From CAZUAQ01 sp964618455 (GTDB lineage Bacteria; Planctomycetota; Phycisphaerae; UBA1845; PWPN01): 64,000 bases of DNA. The stretch spans positions 86,537-150,536 of the forward strand of contig CAZUAQ010000007.1 in the NCBI GenBank assembly GCA_964618455.1. Direction: 5' to 3'. A program made the position numbers and the translations under genes. The notes under the pieces are model-generated. The model saw nothing but the letters and a program-made list of their open reading frames with translations. It did not search any database and was not told where the DNA came from. How positions within the stretch are numbered: the stretch's first letter is position 1; each line of letters begins with the position of its first letter. Below, piece after piece: positions 34,242 to 42,519 of the stretch.

Positions 34242-37112
34242 TCAGGGATCGAATCGCATGTTGCCCAGCGACGAGGGGCTGTAGAGATGCCGCGGCGCGC
34301 CGGACCACGAGGAATACTCCCCGAGTCGCGCCTGGTACCGGCCGACGTTCAACCCCCACACCGCAGCGGGCTCCTCGAATGCGCTCAGCGGAATCCGCAT
34401 CTCCGCCGTCCACGCGTTCGACTCGCCGCGATCGTCGACCCGGGCTTCCACACGGACCGGCCAATCGGACCGCGGAGCCACCGTCGCCAGACAGGGGAAG
34501 CCCTTCTCCGTCACGACCGCACCGTTGGCTTTGAGCACGATGTGGTAGAGATCCCCCGGAGACAGCGCCCCCCCGGTCGGATCCAGGATCACTTCGAGCA
34601 GATCCTCGCCGGTCGGCCATAAGCCGTCGTACTGAACGGTGTTGCTGCGCGAGATCACCCGCTTGCCTGATTCATCGTCCGTGCACCGGAAGCCCAAGTA
34701 GAGATGGGTGGCATCCCGCGCGATGAACATGGTCGTCGGGAGCGTTGGGCGTCGCGGGTCGGGCAGGTCGCGCTTCGGCGAACTCTGCGCACCGACCAGC
34801 AGAAAGTCTCCGGCGACGTTGTTCACCCCGAGCGGCCAATCGTCCAGGGCTCCGTCAAAGGAGAGTTCGCGCTCCAACTGTTGCGGCACGATGACGCACA
34901 GCCGACCGGGAACGGCTTCGCTCCGAAAACCGTCGCCCGTGAGCAAGAGTTCAAACGGGGTCGCGCCATGCAGTGCGCCGGGCAGCCCGGTCATCTGTGT
35001 TTGCAGGACTTCGCGTCGCGTCTGTCCCGGTGGGAAACCTTGGATGCTCTTCGAGGCACCGGCGTTTTCCGTCAGTCCGTCAAGAGAGAGCCGTCCGTTC
35101 ACGGCGCGGCCCGTTCCGTTCATCAGGGTGGTGATGACCTCGATCCCGGCCGGTGCCTCCGGGTCTGATTCGTCGATCCGCCAGCGAACACCTTCGATCT
35201 GCGTTCGCACGCGCCGGGCGGTATCCATAAGGCGCGTCCACTCGAGGCGATCCTGCAGGACCTCATCCGCGGAGGGCGGCGTGGCGACCTCGGGATGCAG
35301 GGCGGAGACGACCTCCCGGCGAAGCAGGCGCTCTGCCAGTTGCCAGGCTTCACGCTCCTGCATCCATCCGCCCGCCACTCCATCGAGGTAATGCTCGCCG
35401 TAGCTCGCGGATCCGCCGCCCGGGCAGAGATTCGTCGCCAACTGCCGCGCGACCGCCGGGCGTCCGTTCGCCTCGAGCGCCCACAGGTGCTCGTAATCCT
35501 GCAAGCCCTGCCGCAGACGCTTGAGGCGCATGGACGGCACCGGGGCGGTCAATCCATAAGGCCTTCCCGGCCAGATGAGCGGGGCGGAGCCGTGGTCCGA
35601 CGCACGTTCGGGGACATCCGGGTTCACCTCGCCGAGGGCGACCGCTTCCGCGCCCCAGCGATACGCCATCCACGCCAGGCTGCGAATGTCCTGCGGGGAG
35701 GCGAACGTCGAGAGGCAACCCGAGTAAGGAGGTTCGCTCGGATTCAGCCAGAGCGCACCGCCCTCCGCCTGGGCAAGGAGGGCTCCGGCGTCCGTGTAGC
35801 GTGCGGGGGGCAGCCATATCGAAACCAGGGAGCCGATGGGCTGATAGCCGTCGTTCCGCCAGCCGAAGCGCTCCATGGAATACGGAGTCAGTGTGCAGGC
35901 CAGGCGGATCGACGCGTCACGATCGCGGATGGCCGACGCCCATTGTTCGACCAGCGCATACGGCCGGGTCATGGATCCGCTTGGCGCCGGGAGCATGGCA
36001 TATTGCCGGTTTGCCCAGCCGCGCTCGCGGAAGTGCTCCATGCAGCGGGCGAGGTATTCGGCAAGCATGGTCTGGAACTCCGGCGAGCGGAGCCCACCGT
36101 AGCGTTCGGCGGGAGGTTCGTCGCGGTTGATCGGGAGCGGCCAGAGGGGAGAGGGCTCCTTGGAGTCGTAGATCTCGCCCTCGATCATCCCGGTGACGAT
36201 GCGGTCGTAGTCCTCCCAGTCGAGGCTCAAACTTCCCCGCGGACCAATTCGCCGGATCGGCACCACGTCGGTCAGGACCGGATCGCAACGATGGGCGCGG
36301 AGCATTCGGGCCGTCGCGTCAATCAACTGGATCGCTTCGTCATACCGCGGATCGGTACGCAGGAGGCGGATCGGGGCAAAAGGCCGTCCGCCGGCACGAA
36401 GGTGTTGGCGGAAGAGTCGTTGCGTGTTCACCTCCGCGATGGCAGGCAGGTTGTGGGCCGCCGGAAGCGACGATTCGTGGACGTCGAGTTGGAGCATCGC
36501 CGTCGCCGGTTCGCCACCTCCGCCGTTCAGCCGCAATCGGGAGGTATAGCGTCCGGGGGAGGCCCCCGGAGGGACGTGGATGTCCAGCCAGAGGATTTCA
36601 TTCTGATCGCTCGAGAGGCGGATCGGCATTCCTCCCGATGGAGCGTCCAGCGGCACGAGCGGGTCGGCGATGTCGGAAGGCTGACGAAGCTCATCGGTCA
36701 ACCGCAGATGCCAGGACGGCGCTTCACCGGTGGCAATCCAGTCGGCCCGGTAAACCTGAATGCTTTCAGATGGGATGGTCTGTCCTGAATCACTCTGCAG
36801 CGGATCGACCTCCACGGCGTTGACGCGTGCATGGCCGGTCTCCGCTCTCATCACGATCTGGCAGGCGGCCGTTTCATTCACGGATGCTTCAAGACGAATC
36901 ACGCCTTCGCTGCGACTGAAGATCGCGGTCTCGTTTTCGAGAGGGGTCTGGCGGTGAATCATCTGGCCTTGCGGGCCCGCCCAGAACAGCGTCGCGCCAC
37001 CCGGTCCGATGTTCATTTCGCTGCAGCCGCTCGAGAGCAACAATGTGGTCGATAACACAACAGCATGCGTGATACGAGCACACCTGCAACCGGCCGATGG
37101 AGTGGGATTCAT
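34242..37112 (-). CDS. Large DUF4091-type lipoprotein with C-terminal CBM9-like domain
   Basis: A 956-residue lipoprotein. Starting at 37112 gives a signal ending LLLSSGC (Cys30). The N-terminal third is beta-rich (ETAACQIVMRAETGHARVNAVEV). The middle is TIM-barrel-like (DWEDYDRIVTGMIEG, YGGLRSPEFQTMLAEYLARCM, WASAIRDRDASIRLACTLTP), ending in the DUF4091 signature region (GGALWLNPSEPPYSG, LRSLAWMAYRWGAEAVALGEVN-like). The last 190 residues match a CBM9-like domain: FDGALDDWPLGVNNV, THLYLGFRCTDDESG, EVILDPTGG, EMRIPLSAFEEP and WGLNVGRYQARLGE. It is probably an exported glycan-acting or glycan-binding protein. First gene of a unit with trkH. The start lacks a clear ribosome site. Confidence 0.75.
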   Translation of the reverse strand: MNPTPSAGCRCARITHAVVLSTTLLLSSGCSEMNIGPGGATLFWAGPQGQMIHRQTPLENETAIFSRSEGVIRLEASVNETAACQIVMRAETGHARVNAVEVDPLQSDSGQTIPSESIQVYRADWIATGEAPSWHLRLTDELRQPSDIADPLVPLDAPSGGMPIRLSSDQNEILWLDIHVPPGASPGRYTSRLRLNGGGGEPATAMLQLDVHESSLPAAHNLPAIAEVNTQRLFRQHLRAGGRPFAPIRLLRTDPRYDEAIQLIDATARMLRAHRCDPVLTDVVPIRRIGPRGSLSLDWEDYDRIVTGMIEGEIYDSKEPSPLWPLPINRDEPPAERYGGLRSPEFQTMLAEYLARCMEHFRERGWANRQYAMLPAPSGSMTRPYALVEQWASAIRDRDASIRLACTLTPYSMERFGWRNDGYQPIGSLVSIWLPPARYTDAGALLAQAEGGALWLNPSEPPYSGCLSTFASPQDIRSLAWMAYRWGAEAVALGEVNPDVPERASDHGSAPLIWPGRPYGLTAPVPSMRLKRLRQGLQDYEHLWALEANGRPAVARQLATNLCPGGGSASYGEHYLDGVAGGWMQEREAWQLAERLLRREVVSALHPEVATPPSADEVLQDRLEWTRLMDTARRVRTQIEGVRWRIDESDPEAPAGIEVITTLMNGTGRAVNGRLSLDGLTENAGASKSIQGFPPGQTRREVLQTQMTGLPGALHGATPFELLLTGDGFRSEAVPGRLCVIVPQQLERELSFDGALDDWPLGVNNVAGDFLLVGAQSSPKRDLPDPRRPTLPTTMFIARDATHLYLGFRCTDDESGKRVISRSNTVQYDGLWPTGEDLLEVILDPTGGALSPGDLYHIVLKANGAVVTEKGFPCLATVAPRSDWPVRVEARVDDRGESNAWTAEMRIPLSAFEEPAAVWGLNVGRYQARLGEYSSWSGAPRHLYSPSSLGNMRFDP

Positions 37113-37530
37113 GATCGTGGACAAGCGTTTTCCTTCCGGAGTCAAGTGTCGCGGATTCCGCTGGTTGGATGATTTCCAAGGCTGGTATTGTAGATAAGTC
37201 GGGTACAAATTCCATGCCCACCGTTAACCACGGCCTCTCCCTGTCCGAACTACAGAGTGACTCTCGTGGCGTTTCCTGGCGATCCATGAAAAGTGCGTCA
37301 CATCCAAGCATTCCAGCGAACTCGCGAAGTTTATCGTCGTCTACACTTGTAATGCATCCGGTAATCTTCAATGTGGGGAAGTGGGGCTGAGCATGCCGCC
37401 GAGATGCGCTCCGCGATTTCGGCCGAAATCTTGAAAACCCGCCGTGCCGGGGCTTTTCTCGTTGCGTCGCATGCGTTCCTTGACCGATACAGATTCTACG
37501 GGTTACACGGTAGGACAGGGGAGTTCACCT
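37113..37530. other. Divergent gene-free region
   Basis: Separates the minus-strand lipoprotein gene from the plus-strand CBM48 gene and should contain both promoters. Possible extra N-terminal codons on either side have no support. No repeat or RNA gene recognised. Confidence 0.4.
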
Positions 37531-37887
37531 ATGGTTGAGCAGTCTTCAGACGGCACCGTCGAATTTCGGTTTTATCGTCCGGGTGCGACGCACGTCGCCA
37601 TCACGGGGGAGTTCAACGGCTGGAATGAAAAGGGTTGGCCGATGCGCGCCCAGGGCGACGGCTGGTGGGCCTGCAACCTGATGCTCGCCCCGGGGTTTTA
37701 CGAATTCCAGTACCTGGCGGATCGGGAGCGTTACCTGGACTATGCCGCCTTCGGCTTGAATCCGGGCCCGCTGGGGCTCAACTCGGTGGTGAAGGTCGAC
37801 GCGATCACCGCCCGGCCGAAATCTCACCCGAGCGCGAAACCTCTCAAGGTTCACTACGACGAAACCTCGAAGACGAACGCCGCCTGA
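37531..37887 (+). CDS. Stand-alone CBM48 (AMPK-type glycogen-binding) domain protein
   Basis: A 118-residue protein consisting of one early-set beta-sandwich: VEFRFYRPGATHVAITGEFNGWN, WPMRAQGDGWWACNLMLAPG and FYEFQYLADRERYLDY. The order FYRPGATxVxxxGxFNxW...M...GxWxxxxxLxPGxYEYKFxxDG is the CBM48/glycogen-binding signature with the sugar-stacking Trp residues. Such domains usually sit in branching enzymes, isoamylases or AMPK beta subunits; here it is alone, without signal peptide, so it may target a partner to glycogen or another alpha-glucan. The ATG at 37531 follows GGGGAG. Confidence 0.8.
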   Translation: MVEQSSDGTVEFRFYRPGATHVAITGEFNGWNEKGWPMRAQGDGWWACNLMLAPGFYEFQYLADRERYLDYAAFGLNPGPLGLNSVVKVDAITARPKSHPSAKPLKVHYDETSKTNAA

Positions 37888-38023
37888 GGACGGCTTCAGA
37901 AGTCCTCCTCTCTTCTCGAGACTCCTTGGGGAACATTCGGCACACGGGACGGATGGGTTCCCGGCGGTCCCGGTACGCCGTGCTCACGACGCGAGGCGGC
38001 GGCGGCAAGGGCGGTGGAGTCCC

Positions 38024-38052
38024 TTGACGCTCTCTGCGCTCGAGTTTAACCT
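38024..38052 (+). promoter_or_regulatory. Predicted sigma-70-type promoter of tRNA-Leu
   Basis: TTGACG (38024-38029), a 17-base spacer and TAACCT (38047-38052), about 50 bases before the tRNA. It may also serve the lipoprotein gene that follows the tRNA. Confidence 0.6.
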
Positions 38053-38101
38053 ACCCGCTTCGGCAGGCCCCCAACCTTCTACTGCCTGTCGACGCGAGCA
38101 A

Positions 38102-38186
38102 GCCCGGGTGGCGGAATTGGCAGACGCGCATGGTTGAGGGCCATGTTCCCGTTAAGGGAGTGGAGGTTCGAGCCCTCTCCCGGGCA
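38102..38186 (+). tRNA. tRNA-Leu (anticodon GAG)
   Basis: An 85-base class II tRNA: acceptor GCCCGGG pairs with CCCGGGC, discriminator A, anticodon arm CATGG-TTGAGGG-CCATG with anticodon GAG, a long variable arm (GTTCCCGTTAAGGGAGT) and the T loop GGTTCGAGCCC. CCA is not encoded. The next gene begins 49 bases downstream. Confidence 0.95.
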
Positions 38187-38235
38187 TTCCCAAGTCCCAT
38201 CTTCAGACCCTCGTCCCTTTCGAGAGACTCCCGCG

Positions 38236-38889
38236 ATGAATACCGACATGAGACCAGTCCTGGCGGCGATCCTGGTGCTGAGCGTTTCGTGGGTGACCGG
38301 CTGTGAGCAGGACAAGAAGTACCCCGAACTGCAGCGCAAGGTGCAGGATCAGCAGGAACGGATTCGCGATCTCGAGGAGGAACTCGCGAGCCAGCAGGAG
38401 ACGGTCCGCACGCTTCGGGCACAATTGGCGGAGGGATCCGGGATCGATCCCGGTGAATTCGAGCAATTGCTCGGGCTGAGCGAACTGAGGATCGAGGGCA
38501 TGTCGGGCGGGCTGGATACGGATGATCAAACCGGGGACGACGTGATCGTGCTGTACGTGCAGCCGGTGGACCGGTTCGGGGACGTGGTGAAGGCCCCCGG
38601 ACGGATCGAGCTGCAGTTGTTCGACCTGAGTCGGCCTGAAGAGGCGCTCTTCCAGACGTGTTCGTACGAGACTGCCGACCTGATGGATGAGCATTGGTAC
38701 GGCAAGCTCTGGACGTACCATTACACGCTGAAATGTGGATGGCCGCCCAGCGGTACGCCGGCGGGGAAGCAATTGACCGCCAAGATCGCGTTCACGCATG
38801 CCCTGACCGGCCAGCGGATCACGGCTCAGAAGGTAGTCGACCTGACGCTTCCGCTGGAGCAGGCGGCCCCCGCGTCCTCTGATCCGTAG
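38236..38889 (+). CDS. Lipoprotein with N-terminal coiled coil and DRFGD-motif domain
   Basis: A 217-residue lipoprotein. The ATG at 38236 opens a signal ending in the lipobox VTGC; the frame upstream runs through tRNA-Leu and is not coding. Residues about 25-65 form a heptad coiled coil (LQRKVQDQQERIRDLEEELA). The rest is a beta-rich domain with the segment LYVQPVDRFGDVVKAPGRIE. The same motif and order (VLRPLDRFGDPVKAVGRFY) occur in the lipoprotein at 47378-47944, so the two are paralogues of a family I cannot name. Only 49 bases from the tRNA 3' end, so they may share a transcript. Confidence 0.7.
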   Translation: MNTDMRPVLAAILVLSVSWVTGCEQDKKYPELQRKVQDQQERIRDLEEELASQQETVRTLRAQLAEGSGIDPGEFEQLLGLSELRIEGMSGGLDTDDQTGDDVIVLYVQPVDRFGDVVKAPGRIELQLFDLSRPEEALFQTCSYETADLMDEHWYGKLWTYHYTLKCGWPPSGTPAGKQLTAKIAFTHALTGQRITAQKVVDLTLPLEQAAPASSDP

Positions 38890-39048
38890 CGTTCACGAAC
38901 CCTGCGTTGGACCGTGGTTTCGTCTGATAAAACCCCGCCCGCGCGCTCTTCCTGTCGCTTCAGCTCCCGTATGAGATTTTGTTGAATCTCCCGGTCCGTT
39001 CCGGTCGATGCGCAAGAATCTGAACACTCGCCTTCAGGGAGCACGACC

Positions 39049-39378
39049 ATGACCGAACTCGGCCTGCGCGACATGATTCAACCCGAGATCGAAGAGCCCA
39101 TCGACGCCGATCGCGAGCAGGGAGACCGGCGAAACGCGCTGCGCTACGAGCGGCGTACGGAAGGCATCCTGCGGCTCGAGGACAGCGAGCATCCGATCAC
39201 CTGCCTGAATGTCAGCTTCGGTGGGGTGAAAGTCTGTGCCAGAGACGGTTTCGTTCCGGAGCTGGGCGACCTGGCGGAGATCGAGGTGCAGTTCGGTGAC
39301 AGTACGTTCCGCGACGATTGCCTCGTGGTCGAGACGTCGCCGGGCACACGCGGAACGATCATCCATCTGGCGATGTGA
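39049..39378 (+). CDS. PilZ domain protein (putative c-di-GMP receptor)
   Basis: A 109-residue single-domain protein. Both c-di-GMP-binding motifs are intact: RxxxR as RYERR (32-36) and (D/N)xSxxG as NVSFGG (54-59). The remaining strands (LGDLAEIEVQFGDSTF, CLVVETSPGTRGTIIHL) complete the PilZ barrel. It probably passes second-messenger signals to an effector; a PilT-like ATPase is encoded 9 kb downstream but no link is shown. Single gene. The ATG at 39049 has a weak GGGAG upstream. Confidence 0.85.
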   Translation: MTELGLRDMIQPEIEEPIDADREQGDRRNALRYERRTEGILRLEDSEHPITCLNVSFGGVKVCARDGFVPELGDLAEIEVQFGDSTFRDDCLVVETSPGTRGTIIHLAM

Positions 39379-39445
39379 CCGCTGCCCATCCCCATTCGCC
39401 GCACTTCATTCATCTCCAGCCGGATTCATTCCGCGCGGCTGCCGC

Positions 39446-39460
39446 TATAATCGTGACATG
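39446..39460 (+). promoter_or_regulatory. TATAAT box predicting a leaderless transcript
   Basis: A perfect TATAAT (39446-39451) ends 6 bases before the ATG at 39458, so transcription would begin at the start codon itself. No good -35 or extended -10 is visible and no ribosome site exists, so this is tentative. Confidence 0.4.
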
Positions 39461-40753
39461 AACCTGGTCCGAGCTTTCATTTTCCCGCTGGTGACGATTC
39501 TCTTTATGCCACCGGCCCAAGGGCGTTGCGGCGACGCCACAGATTCCTTTGATCCCCGTCTCTCCGTGTTCATCTGTCGTGACGGCCAGTGGTCACCATT
39601 GGAAGATCTCCGCAGCTATGGCCATGACGGCGCCACCATGCCGGCGTCCTCCGGCGGGTCCCAGCTTCTTACCCGAGAGCCATACGTCGGCTTTCGAATC
39701 ACCGCGCCGGTTCAGGATGCGATCGATCTGGATCCTCGGGCCGTCTGGGTGCGGCTGCGCAATCGCGATCTGTACCGGGCGGAGCGCGTGCGGATCAAGA
39801 GCGAACGGTTGCACCTGGATCATTCCATGATCGGTGAGCGGTCGTGGTCGATGAGCGACGTGGCTTCTGTCAGCCTCGGCAAGCCGGGGTGGATCGGATA
39901 CACAGACGAGGGCGCGACGTTTCCGCCGCGTTCCTCCGAGGAGTGGGATCGCGTGCTCATGGCGGACGGGCAGCGGATAGAGGGGATGGTGTCCCTGCTG
40001 AACGACGAGGTCGTCGAGATCGACAGCAAATCAGGGCCACTGCGGCTTCCGGTGGCCCGGGTCGCACAGATCACACTCGTCGAGCGGAACTCGGCAGCAG
40101 GTCTGGCATTGCATCGCCGCACGCAGCCCGGACCCGTGCAGGTCGATTTTGCGGACGGTTCACGAGTCTCGTTCGATGCGTTGGAGTATCGCCCGCCCGC
40201 CGGCACGTTCCGCGCGCAGCTCGATTCTGAGGAAACAATCGAGATCGACGCGACGCGAATCCGCGCGGTCTGGTACGCAAGCCCGGACTGGACGTGGCTC
40301 GGTGATGTGGAGCCCGCCGGTGTCGAGGGGCGTTCCGTGTCGGGTGGGACATGGCCGGTGGTGAGCGACCGGAACGTCATGGGGGATCCGATGATCGTCG
40401 GTGGTCATGTATTCACGCGCGGTCTGGGCATGCATGGCGGATCGCGGGCAACGTGGAGGCTTAGCAAGCCGTACGCGCGATTCCGCGGTGCGGTGGTGCT
40501 GGACGATTCCGCCAGACCGTACGGCCGCGTCAACGTGGAGATCCGTGTCGACGGCGAGACCCGTTTCGCCGTCGAGCATCTCACGGCGGGTATGAAGCCG
40601 CAGGTCTTCGATGTGCCGCTCGGCGAATCGATGACGCTGGAGTTGATCGTCGACGCCGGCGAGTTGGGACAGATCCAGGATCGCGTCAACTGGCTCGATG
40701 TCATTCTCATCCAGCGCGTCACCGACACTTCGAGCGATACACAGCCCTCGTAA
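39458..40753 (+). CDS. Secreted NPCBM domain protein
   Basis: A 431-residue exported protein. Starting at 39458 gives a signal peptide (LVRAFIFPLVTILFM, cleavage after PAQG). Residues about 30-280 are an uncharacterised beta-rich part with a repeated strand pattern (RLHLDHSMIGERSWSMSDV, MVSLLNDEVVEIDSKSGPL). The C-terminal 150 residues match the NPCBM/NEW2 carbohydrate-binding module: SDRNVMGDPMIVGG, FTRGLGMHGGSRATW, FRGAVVLDDSARPYGRVNVEI and the closing WLDVILIQ. NPCBM modules bind galactosides or other glycans. Separated by 134 bases from lysS. Confidence 0.8.
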   Translation: MNLVRAFIFPLVTILFMPPAQGRCGDATDSFDPRLSVFICRDGQWSPLEDLRSYGHDGATMPASSGGSQLLTREPYVGFRITAPVQDAIDLDPRAVWVRLRNRDLYRAERVRIKSERLHLDHSMIGERSWSMSDVASVSLGKPGWIGYTDEGATFPPRSSEEWDRVLMADGQRIEGMVSLLNDEVVEIDSKSGPLRLPVARVAQITLVERNSAAGLALHRRTQPGPVQVDFADGSRVSFDALEYRPPAGTFRAQLDSEETIEIDATRIRAVWYASPDWTWLGDVEPAGVEGRSVSGGTWPVVSDRNVMGDPMIVGGHVFTRGLGMHGGSRATWRLSKPYARFRGAVVLDDSARPYGRVNVEIRVDGETRFAVEHLTAGMKPQVFDVPLGESMTLELIVDAGELGQIQDRVNWLDVILIQRVTDTSSDTQPS

Positions 40754-40887
40754 GGGGACCGCCGTTGCATCCATCGCGCTGCCCCCGTACCATCCTCGTC
40801 TATTCCCAGGATGACTCCGATCGCGTGACCGGTACGCGTGACGTGCCCTGCGGTTGAGAATTGTCCAAAATCCGGATGTCATAAATC

Positions 40888-42420
40888 ATGAGTGAGGGAC
40901 AACAACAGGTTGAGGATCGCAAGGCGCGGCTGGACCAGCTTCGCGCGTTGGGGATCGATCCGTACGGGCAGCGCTTCGAGAATGTCGAGGACTTCGCGTC
41001 TGTCCGGGCCAAGGCCGAGCCGCTGAACCTGGAGGCCGGTCAACATGCCGATGGGATGACGGTTCGCGTGGCGGGGCGGGTCATGCTGCACCGGGGCCGG
41101 GGCAAGCTGATCTTCATGACGCTGCGCGATGGTACCGGCGACATGCAGATCGGCGTCAGCAAAGCCGACGTGCCGGAGCGGGATTTCAAGGTTGTGGCGA
41201 AGCTGCTTCACCTCGGCGACATCGTCGGGGTGGACGGCACGGTGGGCAAGACGAAGACGGGCGAGCTGACGGTCTGGGCAAAATCGGTGACGTTCCTCTC
41301 GAAGGCGATTCAACCGCCGCCCGGCAAGTGGCACGGGCTGAAGGACATCGATCTCCGCTACCGCCGGCGCTACGTGGACCTGTTCACGAATCCGGAGGTG
41401 CGCGAGACATTCAAGCAGCGGAGCCGGATCATCGATGCCATGCGGCGGTGTCTCGTGGAGCGCAGCTTCTTCGAGGTCGAGACACCGGTGCTGCAGCCGA
41501 TTTATGGTGGGGCGGCGGCGCGTCCGTTCACCACGCACCACAACACGCTGGACCTGCAACTCTTCATGCGGATCAGCCCGGAACTGTACCTCAAGCGGTT
41601 GCTGGTCGGCGGCATGGAACGCGTGTTCGAATTCTCGCGGAACTTCCGGAATGAAGGGATCGACACGCAGCACAACCCCGAATTCACGCTGCTGGAGTTG
41701 TACCAGGCGTATGGGGATTATCACGACATGATGGACATCACCGAGGCGCTGGTGGCGTCGGCGATCGAGGCGATCGGTGGCGGATTCAAGCGGCCGTACG
41801 GTGATCTGGAAATCGATTACACGCCGCCCTGGCCGCGGCGGACCTACGCCGAATTGCTGGAGGAGCACGCCGGCGTGCGCATGGAGGACATCGCCGCCGT
41901 GCGCGACAAGGCCACGGCGCTGGAGATCGATCACGCGAAGATGGACGACGCCCTTGTAGTAAACGAAGTGTTCGAAGCCACGGTCGAAGGGGCATTGATT
42001 CAGCCGACATTCGTGCTGGATTACCCCGCGCCGATCTGCCCGCTGACCCGGCGCAAGGCGGATGATCCGAGCATCGCCCTGCGTTTCGAGGCGTTTGTGG
42101 CGGGGATGGAACTGGGGAACGCCTATACGGAACTGAACGATCCGGCGGTGCAGGAAGCGAACTTCTTGCAGTCCCTGGAGGGCGAACGCCGCGACGAAAC
42201 GATGGCGGTCATGGATGAAGATTTTCTCCGCGCGTTGCAGCATGGCATGCCGCCGGCAGGCGGGCTGGGGGTCGGTGTGGATCGGCTGGTGATGCTGCTG
42301 ACGAACTCGACGAGCATTCGCGACGTTATCCTGTTTCCGCTGCAGCGGCCGTTGAAGGAAGGCGCGGAGTCTGACGGTGAGGTCGAGGAGGGGAATGGGG
42401 CTTCGGCGGAGGCCTCATGA
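40888..42420 (+). CDS. lysS: Lysyl-tRNA synthetase, class II
   Basis: A 510-residue enzyme charging tRNA-Lys. An N-terminal OB-fold anticodon-binding domain (MTVRVAGRVMLHRGRGKLIFM, DGTGDMQIGVSK) is followed by the class II core: motif 1 with RYVDLFTNPEVRETFKQRSRI, motif 2 with FRNEGIDTQHNPEFTLLE, motif 3 with GLGVGVDRLVMLLTNS. Length is normal. It heads a common arrangement in which lysS precedes a LolCDE-type lipoprotein exporter. The C-terminal 15 residues are an acidic tail. Confidence 0.95.
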   Translation: MSEGQQQVEDRKARLDQLRALGIDPYGQRFENVEDFASVRAKAEPLNLEAGQHADGMTVRVAGRVMLHRGRGKLIFMTLRDGTGDMQIGVSKADVPERDFKVVAKLLHLGDIVGVDGTVGKTKTGELTVWAKSVTFLSKAIQPPPGKWHGLKDIDLRYRRRYVDLFTNPEVRETFKQRSRIIDAMRRCLVERSFFEVETPVLQPIYGGAAARPFTTHHNTLDLQLFMRISPELYLKRLLVGGMERVFEFSRNFRNEGIDTQHNPEFTLLELYQAYGDYHDMMDITEALVASAIEAIGGGFKRPYGDLEIDYTPPWPRRTYAELLEEHAGVRMEDIAAVRDKATALEIDHAKMDDALVVNEVFEATVEGALIQPTFVLDYPAPICPLTRRKADDPSIALRFEAFVAGMELGNAYTELNDPAVQEANFLQSLEGERRDETMAVMDEDFLRALQHGMPPAGGLGVGVDRLVMLLTNSTSIRDVILFPLQRPLKEGAESDGEVEEGNGASAEAS

Positions 42421-42519
42421 GGTCGAAGGTTCGATGGATTTCGCATCGATGCGACCAGACCGGCGGATCGATCGCGCCACGACAGGAACGGACTCTCTCA
42501 CCCGGCGGAAACACGCTGC

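Noticed and set aside
38134..38235. N-terminal extension of the coiled-coil lipoprotein
   Set aside because: It translates through tRNA-Leu; the lipoprotein signal begins at 38236.
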